From Bacilli bacterium (lineage in GTDB: Bacteria > Bacillota_I > Bacilli_A > RF39 > UBA660), in the NCBI GenBank assembly GCA_016302505.1, contig JAEDNL010000048.1:1-7135 (forward strand): 7,135 nt of DNA, read 5' to 3'. The position numbers were made by a program, and so were the translations under genes. Each line of letters starts with the position of its first letter. The first letter of the stretch is position 1. The notes beneath the pieces are model-generated. The model was given only the letters and a program-made list of their open reading frames with translations. It was not told where the DNA came from and did no database searches. Shown here piece by piece: positions 1 through 4,436 of the stretch.

Positions 1-22
1 AAAATTATTAAAAAATATAAAC

Positions 23-41
23 TTTACATATAAAATGTAAA
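23..41. repeat. Inverted repeat upstream of the proS promoter
   Basis: TTTACAT (23-29) and ATGTAAA (35-41) are a perfect seven-base inverted repeat around five bases, ending two bases before the -35 element. There is no T run after it on the + strand, so it is not a clear terminator. It may be the tail of an upstream gene's terminator, a protein site, or chance in A+T-rich DNA. I see no gene in bases 1-43. Confidence 0.35.
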
Positions 42-43
42 TA

Positions 44-72
44 TTGACAAGTTAAATAACTTTTGATAAAAT
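44..72 (+). promoter_or_regulatory. Promoter of the proS T-box transcript
   Basis: A consensus -35 TTGACA (44-49) is followed after exactly 17 bases by the -10 TAAAAT (67-72). A TGA triplet at 64-66 adds an extended -10 element. Transcription would start near 79, just before the 5' strand of T-box Stem I. This reads as a sigma-A-type promoter. Confidence 0.8.
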
Positions 73-78
73 TTAAAC

Positions 79-266
79 ATAAATCTGAAGAAATATTAAT
101 AAATCTCTTATTTAAAGTGAAACTAGGATAGTGAGAACTAGTGATAATATTTATTAATTCCTATCTTCTTATATGACACTAATCATGTCCGGGAAACCGT
201 TATATTAATTAAGTTAAATAAAGGATGGTACCGTCATTATGACTCCTTGTGTACTATTCTTTTTAT
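79..266 (+). promoter_or_regulatory. T-box riboswitch, proline-specific (CCU specifier), controlling proS
   Basis: This leader senses uncharged tRNA-Pro and lets transcription continue into proS when proline charging is low. Stem I forms from GAAGA (87-91) with TCTTC (164-168) and from the nine-base ATTAATAAA (95-103) with TTTATTAAT (150-158). Between them is an internal loop whose 3' side, 159-163, reads U-CCU-A: the proline codon CCU (160-162) followed by the usual purine. The tip is ACTAG (122-126)/CTAGT (138-142), with a loop containing AGTGAGA, close to the family's GGUGNRA. CCGTTA (197-202) matches the conserved Stem IIA/B motif. The T-box core AAGGATGGTACCG starts at 221. The antiterminator has helix AAGGA (221-225)/TCCTT (244-248), the 7-base bulge TGGTACC (226-232) and hairpin GTCAT/ATGAC (233-243). 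TGGT in the bulge pairs with an ACCA tRNA end, fitting discriminator A73. Folding was done by eye; the middle of Stem I is uncertain. Confidence 0.92.
223..264 (+). terminator. T-box regulatory terminator (alternative to the antiterminator)
   Basis: GGATGGTAC (223-231) pairs with GTACTATTC (251-259) as nine base pairs including two G-U, followed at once by TTTTT (260-264). The 5' arm consumes the T-box bulge and half of antiterminator helix A1, so the two structures exclude each other. This is the logic of a transcription-attenuating T-box. It ends 16 bases before the proS start codon. Confidence 0.85.
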
Positions 267-280
267 TATGAGGAGGAAAA

Positions 281-1702
281 ATGAAAAACGATAAAATAAC
301 TTTAAGAAGTGATGATTTTGCTAAATGGTATACTGATGTTGTAAAAGCTGCTAGACTAGCAGATTATTCATCAGTGAAAGGTTTTGTTATATTAGAGCCT
401 AATGGATACGCTATATGGGAGAGAATGCAAAGTGTATTAGATACTATGTTTAAAAAACTAGGACATCAAAATGTTTATATGCCAGTATTAATTCCTGAAA
501 ATTTACTTAAAAAAGAAGCTGAATTAGTTGAAGGCTTTGCACCAGAAGTAGCGTGGGTATGTGAAGGTGGAAGTAAAAAATTAGAAGAGAGATTAGCATT
601 TAGACCTACGAGTGAAACACTATTTAGTGATTACTATAGAAGTATAGTTAAGACATATAGAGATTTACCTAAATTATATAATCAATGGTGTAATGTTATA
701 AGATGGGAGAAAGAAACAAGACCATTTTTAAGAACAAGAGAGTTTTTATGGCAAGAGGGACATACTGTTCATGCTACTAGTAGTGAAGCTGAAACAGAGA
801 CAAGAAAAATGTTAGAAGTATATAAAGAATTCTTTGAAAAATATTTAGCTATACCTGTTATAACTGGTAGAAAAACTGAAAAAGAGAAATTCTCAGGTGC
901 TGAATATACTTTAACAGTTGAATCTTTAATGCAAAATGGTGTTTCTTTACAATCAGCAACTAGTCATTATTTTGGACAAAAGTTTGCTAAGAATTATGAT
1001 ATTAAATTTGTAAATAAAAATAATGAATTTGAATATTGCTATCAAACATCTTGGGGATCAACAACAAGAATGATTGGTGCATTAATAATGTCACATTCAG
1101 ATGATAGAGGTTTAGTTTTACCACCAAATATTGCTCCTAAACAAGTAGTTATAATACCAATAAAAGATGATCCAGAACTTATATCTATCGCAGAGAAAAT
1201 AAATGAATCATTAATTGATAAAAATATAAGTAGTTATATAGACTATTCAGATAAATCAGCAGGATTTAAATTCGCAGAAGCAGAAGTAAATGGTATACCT
1301 GTAAGAATAGAAATAGGTAAAAGAGATTTAGAAAATGATAGTGTTACAATAGTTAGAAGAGATACTCTAGAAAAAGAAGTAGTAAAATTAAATGATGTTA
1401 TTAATAAAACAGTTGATTTAATGGAAACTATTCAAAATAATCTATATAATAAAGCACTTAATAATTTAAAATCTAAAACATATGAAGCAACTACATTTGA
1501 TGAAGTAAAGGATATTATGGAAAATCATCCTGGTTTTGTTAATGCATATTGGTGTGGTAATGAAGAGTGTGAACTTAAAATGAAAGAAGTTAGAGGAACT
1601 AAATCAAGATGTATTTTAGAAAATGAAGATGTTCATAATAAGCAATGTGTTGTTTGTGGTAAAGAAGCTAAACATAAAGTTGTATGGGGAATACAGTATT
1701 AA
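281..1702 (+). CDS. proS: Prolyl-tRNA synthetase, archaeal/eukaryotic-like short type
   Basis: This cytosolic class II enzyme charges tRNA-Pro with proline using ATP. The 473-residue length and sequence fit the short archaeal/eukaryotic-like ProRS, not the long bacterial type with an inserted editing domain. Visible signatures are the motif 1 region near YMPVLIPE (66-73), the proline-binding loop RPTSET (108-113), motif 2 around RWEKETRPFLRTREF (141-155) with WQEGHTVH (157-164), and motif 3 with RMIGALIMSHSDDRG (263-277). An anticodon-binding domain starts near 288. The C-terminal domain has cysteines 425, 430, 444, 456 and 459 and ends in tyrosine, as in this type, where the cysteines can bind zinc. 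AGGAGG (271-276) lies four bases before the ATG. Lacking an internal editing domain, the cell would need a separate YbaK/ProX-like deacylase for Ala-tRNA-Pro; none is in the window. Control is by the T-box upstream. Confidence 0.97.
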   Translation: MKNDKITLRSDDFAKWYTDVVKAARLADYSSVKGFVILEPNGYAIWERMQSVLDTMFKKLGHQNVYMPVLIPENLLKKEAELVEGFAPEVAWVCEGGSKKLEERLAFRPTSETLFSDYYRSIVKTYRDLPKLYNQWCNVIRWEKETRPFLRTREFLWQEGHTVHATSSEAETETRKMLEVYKEFFEKYLAIPVITGRKTEKEKFSGAEYTLTVESLMQNGVSLQSATSHYFGQKFAKNYDIKFVNKNNEFEYCYQTSWGSTTRMIGALIMSHSDDRGLVLPPNIAPKQVVIIPIKDDPELISIAEKINESLIDKNISSYIDYSDKSAGFKFAEAEVNGIPVRIEIGKRDLENDSVTIVRRDTLEKEVVKLNDVINKTVDLMETIQNNLYNKALNNLKSKTYEATTFDEVKDIMENHPGFVNAYWCGNEECELKMKEVRGTKSRCILENEDVHNKQCVVCGKEAKHKVVWGIQY

Positions 1703-1731
1703 TTGCTTTTTAAAAGGTTTTATACTATAAT
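1703..1731 (+). promoter_or_regulatory. Promoter of the 168-residue gene
   Basis: TTGCTT (1703-1708) and TATAAT (1726-1731) are separated by 17 bases, beginning at the first base after the proS stop codon. The start point would be near 1738, leaving a leader of about 17 bases before the ATG at 1755. No convincing terminator lies between proS and this promoter, so read-through from proS is also possible. Confidence 0.65.
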
Positions 1732-1754
1732 ATATAGCATTAACGAGGGGAAAT

Positions 1755-2261
1755 ATGAAAAAGACAAAAAACACATATAGAAATGGTTTAATAATTGACT
1801 TTGAATTAATAAGATATTATAATGAAATGCATGTTAGTTATAATAAATATAGAACTATATTAAAAAATGATTCAATGGATGTTATAAATACTTATACTGG
1901 TAGAAGTGTAAATGTACCAATTATTATTAAGTGTGCATTTGATGGTACTGATTACTCATTTTATGAATTTATAACAGGAGAAGAATATCATAGAGTACAT
2001 TCAAAAATCAATTTATTAAAAGGAGAAGATGCTGGTATAGATATGACTTTAAATAATATTTATGTATATGATAGCGAAGAATTAGTTAATAAATTAAATA
2101 GAATGAATGATGAAGAAAAAGCTGCATATATTCATGGAATTGAACAATTACCAGTATTATCAAAAGATAGATTTAAATATGAGACATTAAATAAAAAAGA
2201 ATATATGGATCAAATAAATGAAGATTATTTAGATGAATTTGTTAAGAAATATAAAAAGTAA
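1755..2261 (+). CDS. Hypothetical protein, 168 residues, soluble
   Basis: I do not recognise this protein. It has no signal peptide, no membrane segment and only one cysteine (C60, in IIIKCAFDG), so it is probably cytosolic. It is rich in Tyr, Asn, Lys, Asp and Glu. The first half (about 11-120) looks like a beta-containing globular fold with hydrophobic runs at 11-20 and 54-60. The last third (about 107-168) is charged and probably helical, with MNDEEKAAYIHGIEQL (117-132) and a lysine-rich end. GAGGGG (1745-1750) is a good ribosome binding site four bases before the ATG. The gene sits alone between proS and the infC operon with its own promoter. Base composition matches its neighbours, so nothing suggests recent transfer. 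Its reality rests on length, ribosome site and promoter. Confidence 0.85.
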   Translation: MKKTKNTYRNGLIIDFELIRYYNEMHVSYNKYRTILKNDSMDVINTYTGRSVNVPIIIKCAFDGTDYSFYEFITGEEYHRVHSKINLLKGEDAGIDMTLNNIYVYDSEELVNKLNRMNDEEKAAYIHGIEQLPVLSKDRFKYETLNKKEYMDQINEDYLDEFVKKYKK

Positions 2262-2271
2262 TAATAACCTC

Positions 2272-2300
2272 TTGACAAACACATATAATTACTATATAAT
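2272..2300 (+). promoter_or_regulatory. Consensus promoter of the infC-rpmI-rplT operon
   Basis: A perfect TTGACA (2272-2277), a 17-base spacer and a perfect TATAAT (2295-2300) make this the best match to the sigma-A consensus in the window. Transcription should start around 2306-2308, giving an untranslated leader of about 140 bases. The strength suits a ribosomal protein operon that is then trimmed by attenuation. Confidence 0.88.
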
Positions 2301-2306
2301 CTTAAA

Positions 2307-2420
2307 TGTTGAAAAAGAAAGAAAGAGATCCACTCTTCACCAGATACAATAGTGTATTGGTAAAAAAGCTTATTTATTTTATAAAAAGTTTTTTAAAGTG
2401 GACTCTAGATCCACTTTTTT
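2307..2420 (+). promoter_or_regulatory. L20-type attenuator leader of the infC operon
   Basis: In Bacillus subtilis the infC-rpmI-rplT leader is bound by L20, and excess L20 causes premature termination; this leader has matching parts. An antiterminator helix forms between AGAG-a-TCCACT (2324-2334, one bulged A) and AGTGGACTCT (2397-2406), ten pairs. It encloses two hairpins: ACCA-g-ATAC (2339-2347) with GTATTGGT (2354-2361), and a long A/U hairpin at 2362-2394 whose base is AAAAAA (2362-2367)/TTTTTT (2389-2394). Together they make a three-way junction. The competing terminator uses the same bases 2397-2402. AGATCCACT occurs twice, at 2326-2334 and 2407-2415, as the two rival partners of one sequence. 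L20 binding here is inferred from family knowledge; the folds were found by eye. Confidence 0.8.
2395..2420 (+). terminator. Attenuator terminator in the infC leader
   Basis: AAAGTGGA (2395-2402) pairs with TCCACTTT (2410-2417) around a seven-base loop and runs into six T residues (2415-2420). It lies 25 bases upstream of the proposed infC start, so it is a conditional terminator, the off state of the leader. Confidence 0.88.
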
Positions 2421-2432
2421 AAATGAAAATAT

Positions 2433-2448
2433 GGAGGTGTTAGCAATA
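2433..2448 (+). promoter_or_regulatory. Ribosome binding site and AUA start codon of infC
   Basis: GGAGGTG (2433-2439) is the only strong Shine-Dalgarno sequence before infC. The in-frame codon at proper distance, six bases on, is ATA (2446-2448). The in-frame ATG at 2431 overlaps the Shine-Dalgarno and has none of its own, and the GTG at 2437 is inside it. A rare AUU/AUA-class start is a known feature of infC genes, where IF-3 represses its own translation by rejecting non-standard initiation codons. Confidence 0.75.
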
Positions 2449-2967
2449 GCTAAGCAAAATGAAGTTCAAATTAATGAACAAATAACTTATCCTGATGTAA
2501 TGGTAATTGGACCTAATGGAGAAAAGATGGGCAACAAGAATATATCTGATGCTTTAACTTTATCAAAGGCAGCTGGACTTGATTTAGTGTTATTAAATAA
2601 TGATCCTAAAAATCCAGTATGTAAAATTATTGATTACAATAAGTTTCGTTATGAAAAACAAAAAAGAGAAAAAGAAGCAAAAAAGAAACAAAGGGAACAA
2701 AATCTAGAAATGAAAGAGTATAGATTAAGTGTCACTATTGATAAGGGTGACTTTGATACTAAGTCTAGAAATGCTAGAAATTATCTAGAAAAAGGACATA
2801 AAATTAAAGTTGCTGTTAGATTCAAAGGTAGACAACTTGCACATCCAGAATTAGGTCGTGATGTTATAATGAAGTTTGCAGAAAGTCTAAATGATGTTGC
2901 AGATATTGAAGTTATGCCTAAAATGGAAGGTAGAAGTATGCAACTATTCTTAGCACCAAAAAAATAA
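2446..2967 (+). CDS. infC: Translation initiation factor IF-3
   Basis: IF-3 binds the 30S subunit, keeps it apart from 50S, and checks the start codon and initiator tRNA. From the ATA start at 2446 the product is 173 residues, the usual family length, beginning (M)AKQNEVQINEQI. The N-terminal domain covers about 1-65. A basic helical linker follows, FRYEKQKREKEAKKKQRE (67-84). The C-terminal domain (about 88-173) contains the conserved VRFKGRQLAHPELG (124-137) and ends EGRSMQLFLAPKK. A longer reading from GTG 2398 would add 16 residues encoded by the attenuator hairpin itself and is unlikely. ATG 2431 would add five and lacks a ribosome site. The gene heads the infC-rpmI-rplT operon, with rpmI starting 15 bases after its stop. 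Regulation is by the upstream attenuator and probably by IF-3 acting on its own AUA start. Confidence 0.95.
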   Translation: MAKQNEVQINEQITYPDVMVIGPNGEKMGNKNISDALTLSKAAGLDLVLLNNDPKNPVCKIIDYNKFRYEKQKREKEAKKKQREQNLEMKEYRLSVTIDKGDFDTKSRNARNYLEKGHKIKVAVRFKGRQLAHPELGRDVIMKFAESLNDVADIEVMPKMEGRSMQLFLAPKK

Positions 2968-2982
2968 AGGAGGAAATGTAAT

Positions 2983-3174
2983 ATGCCAAAGATGAAATCA
3001 CACGGTGGTATAAGTAAAAAAATTCAAGTTAGAAACTCAGGTTCAACTAAAATAGGACATGTAGGAGCTAATCATAATAGTGGAAAGAAATCTAGAGATT
3101 TCAATAGAAAAGCAAGAAAGGGTTCTGTACTTAGTAGCGGAGATGCTAAAAGATACAAAGGACTAGTAAAGTAG
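2983..3174 (+). CDS. rpmI: 50S ribosomal protein L35 (bL35)
   Basis: L35 is a small basic protein of the large ribosomal subunit. The 63-residue product starts MPKMKSHGG, matching the family's MPKMKTHRG. It keeps the basic body with GKKSRDFNRKARKG (34-47) and the ending LSSGDAKRYKGLVK, equivalent to the usual VSKGDxKRxxxML. The length is normal (about 64-66). AGGAGG (2968-2973) right after the infC stop is its ribosome site. The middle section (GSTKIGHVGANHNS) departs somewhat from the common L35 sequence but keeps the pattern. It lies between infC and rplT in the standard order, ten bases before rplT. In Bacillus and E. coli, rpmI and rplT are coordinately repressed by L20. Confidence 0.96.
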   Translation: MPKMKSHGGISKKIQVRNSGSTKIGHVGANHNSGKKSRDFNRKARKGSVLSSGDAKRYKGLVK

Positions 3175-3184
3175 GAGGTACAAG

Positions 3185-3718
3185 ATGACAAGAGTTAAAG
3201 GTGGAGTAGTATCTAAAAACAGAAGAAGAAAAGTATTAAAAAGAGCTAAAGGATACTTTGGAAGTAAACATAGATTATATAAGACTGCTCAAGAACAATT
3301 ATTCCATAGTGGATCATATAGTTATAATGATAGAAAGAAAAGAGCTAATGACTTTAGAAAATTATGGATTACAAGAATCAATGCAGCTTGTAGAAATAAT
3401 GATATAGTTTATTCTAAATTTATTAATGGTCTTAAGAAAGCAAATATTGATATTAATAGAAAAATGCTTAGTGAACTTGCAATCTTTGCACCAGAAGAAT
3501 TTACTAAATTAGTTCAAATTTCTAAAGATGCTTTAGAAGGAAAAACTCCTAAAAAAGAAAAAACAGTAGTAGAAAAGAAAGTTGAAAAAGTTGTTGAAAC
3601 TAAAAAAGATTATTCTAAATTAACTGTTGCTGAATTAAAAGCTGAATGTGAAAAGAATGGTATTGAAGTTAAATCAACTATGAAGAAAGCTGACTTAGTA
3701 GCAGCTCTTAGTAAGTAA
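3185..3718 (+). CDS. rplT: 50S ribosomal protein L20 (bL20) with C-terminal SAP/HeH-like extension
   Basis: L20 binds 23S rRNA early in 50S assembly and represses its own operon through the leader RNA. Residues 1-118 are a full L20: the basic tail MTRVKGGVVSKNRRRKVLKR, AKGYFGSKHRLYKTA (21-35), DRKKRANDFRKLWITRINAA (49-68) and the globular part ending near 118. The family is normally about 118 residues, but this product has 177. The extra part is a charged linker rich in K, E and V (119-142), then YSKLTVAELKAECEKNGIEV (143-162) and MKKADLVAAL (166-175). That is the helix-extension-helix pattern of SAP, HeH and Rho N-terminal-like nucleic-acid-binding motifs. There is no frameshift: reading is continuous to TAA, inside the operon terminator. 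The ribosome site GGAGGT (3174-3179) overlaps the rpmI stop. The role of the extension is unknown. Confidence 0.96.
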   Translation: MTRVKGGVVSKNRRRKVLKRAKGYFGSKHRLYKTAQEQLFHSGSYSYNDRKKRANDFRKLWITRINAACRNNDIVYSKFINGLKKANIDINRKMLSELAIFAPEEFTKLVQISKDALEGKTPKKEKTVVEKKVEKVVETKKDYSKLTVAELKAECEKNGIEVKSTMKKADLVAALSK

Positions 3719-3740
3719 TTATTGATTACTTGCTTTTTTT
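3710..3740 (+). terminator. Intrinsic terminator of the infC-rpmI-rplT operon
   Basis: A ten-pair stem, AGTAAGTAAT (3710-3719) with ATTACTTGCT (3725-3734), surrounds a five-base loop and is followed by a run of T to 3740. The 5' arm contains the last codons and the TAA stop (3716-3718) of rplT, so the hairpin overlaps the gene end. Confidence 0.9.
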
Positions 3741-3750
3741 AATATATAAT
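3722..3750 (+). promoter_or_regulatory. Promoter of the 111-residue gene, overlapping the terminator
   Basis: TTGATT (3722-3727) and TATAAT (3745-3750) are spaced by 17 bases. The -35 lies in the loop and 3' arm of the upstream terminator, and the spacer holds its T run. Transcription would start near 3757, about 17 bases before the ATG. Confidence 0.7.
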
Positions 3751-3773
3751 ATTGAGTCAATAGGGAGAAAATT

Positions 3774-4109
3774 ATGTTTTATGTTGAAGATATTTTAGAA
3801 ATTCCAAATGATTTCTATGGTAAAAAATTAGTTGTTTATAACGAAGGAGAACATATTATAAATATAGTAAAGAGTGTATATAGAGATAAAATATTAAAAG
3901 ATCCATATACTAGTTTAGGTAATGGTTTTGAACTTTCTGTGCCTGAAGGATATAAACTTATTAATGCATTTGCTCTTGACCGTGATAATATATTATATAT
4001 ATTTGTAAATGATGTTCCAGTAGCGGTTGAAAAAAGTAACATAAAAAACACTATAAATATTGGAAGACCTTACGGTGATCATAATATTAAATTAACAAAA
4101 AAATATTAA
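3774..4109 (+). CDS. Hypothetical protein, 111 residues
   Basis: I do not recognise this protein. It has 111 residues, no cysteine, no signal peptide and no clear membrane helix, so it should be cytosolic. Alternating hydrophobic residues suggest a mostly beta fold: KLVVYN (18-23), HIINIVKSVY (27-36), NILYIFVND (72-80) and VPVAVEKS (81-88). The glycine- and proline-bearing stretch SLGNGFELSVPEGYKLI (47-63) probably forms turns. AGGGAG (3762-3767) is its ribosome site, six bases before the ATG. It has its own promoter and follows a strong terminator, so it is transcribed separately from rplT. Another promoter follows it, which makes it a single-gene unit, although no terminator is seen behind it. 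An opposite-strand reading at 3836-4051 is a shadow of this gene. Confidence 0.85.
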   Translation: MFYVEDILEIPNDFYGKKLVVYNEGEHIINIVKSVYRDKILKDPYTSLGNGFELSVPEGYKLINAFALDRDNILYIFVNDVPVAVEKSNIKNTINIGRPYGDHNIKLTKKY

Positions 4110-4111
4110 TA

Positions 4112-4140
4112 TTGTATTTTTAACTTTATTGTATTACAAT
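4112..4140 (+). promoter_or_regulatory. Promoter of the smr-rsmE-mtaB operon
   Basis: TTGTAT (4112-4117) and TACAAT (4135-4140) are separated by 17 bases. The expected start point is near 4147. That is past the TTG at 4145 and upstream of the ATG at 4163, which decides between the two possible starts of the next gene. Confidence 0.6.
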
Positions 4141-4144
4141 TAAG
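4124..4144. repeat. 21-base inverted repeat over the -10 region, possible operator
   Basis: ATTGTA (4128-4133) and TACAAT (4135-4140) form a perfect inverted repeat about the single base 4134. It extends on both sides to CTT (4124-4126) and AAG (4142-4144), with one T-T mismatch (4127/4141). It covers the -10 element and the bases just upstream of the start point. A repressor site is possible; chance symmetry in A+T-rich DNA cannot be excluded. It lacks a T run, so it is not a good terminator for the preceding gene. Confidence 0.4.
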
Positions 4145-4162
4145 TTGAAAAAGAGTGATGAT

Positions 4163-4426
4163 ATGAAAAACTTTATAGATCCATTTTTATATAATGCTCC
4201 ACATTTAGATATACATGGTTATGATAGATATGGTGCGATTGCGATGATTAAAAATTTTATTGATAATTCAATAAGAATAGATTCTAAAAAGATTGTAATT
4301 GTTCATGGAAAAGGAACGGGTGTATTAAAAGATGCTACTCATGAATATTTAAAAACTGATAGAAGAGTTTTAGAATATAAATTAAATAATTTTAATATAG
4401 GAGAAACCATAGTTATTTTAAAATAA
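4163..4426 (+). CDS. Stand-alone Smr-domain protein (MutS2 C-terminal-like)
   Basis: The 87-residue product is essentially one Smr domain, the module found at the C-terminus of MutS2, where it can act as a nuclease or bind nucleic acid and collided ribosomes. The family hallmarks are clear: LDIHGYDR (15-22, normally LDLHG) and VHGKGTGVLKDATHEYL (47-63, normally HGxGxGxLr...v..yL). A closing strand follows at ETIVILK (81-87). The MutS ATPase and clamp parts are absent, and there is no frame break upstream, so this is a small independent gene rather than a MutS2 remnant. I chose ATG 4163. A longer reading from TTG 4145 has no ribosome site and would start before the predicted transcription start. 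The ribosome site itself is weak (AAGAG, 4151-4155). It leads an operon with rsmE ten bases downstream. Its biological role is open. Confidence 0.88.
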   Translation: MKNFIDPFLYNAPHLDIHGYDRYGAIAMIKNFIDNSIRIDSKKIVIVHGKGTGVLKDATHEYLKTDRRVLEYKLNNFNIGETIVILK

Positions 4427-4436
4427 GGAGGAGATT

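Noticed and set aside
1703..1720. CTTTT-T-AAAAG palindrome after proS as a terminator
   Set aside because: The arms are only A/T plus one G-C pair with almost no loop, and no T run follows. The same bases fit better as the -35 of the next promoter.
2398..2445. N-terminal extension of IF-3 from GTG 2398 (or ATG 2431)
   Set aside because: The GTG lies in the 5' arm of the attenuator terminator, and the extra residues are encoded by the hairpin. Neither start has a ribosome site, while GGAGGTG at 2433-2439 points to ATA 2446.
3539..3718. Frameshift or gene fusion artefact creating the long L20
   Set aside because: The frame is continuous, the codon usage matches, the tail forms a coherent motif, and the stop codon sits in the operon terminator. 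A genuine extension is more likely.
3836..4051. Opposite-strand reading frame of 71 codons
   Set aside because: It lies wholly inside the 111-residue gene, has no ribosome site, and is opposite a gene with a proper promoter and Shine-Dalgarno. It is a shadow frame.
4145..4162. TTG start at 4145 for the Smr protein
   Set aside because: It has no ribosome site, and it precedes the transcription start expected from the -10 at 4135-4140. The conserved domain does not need the six extra residues.
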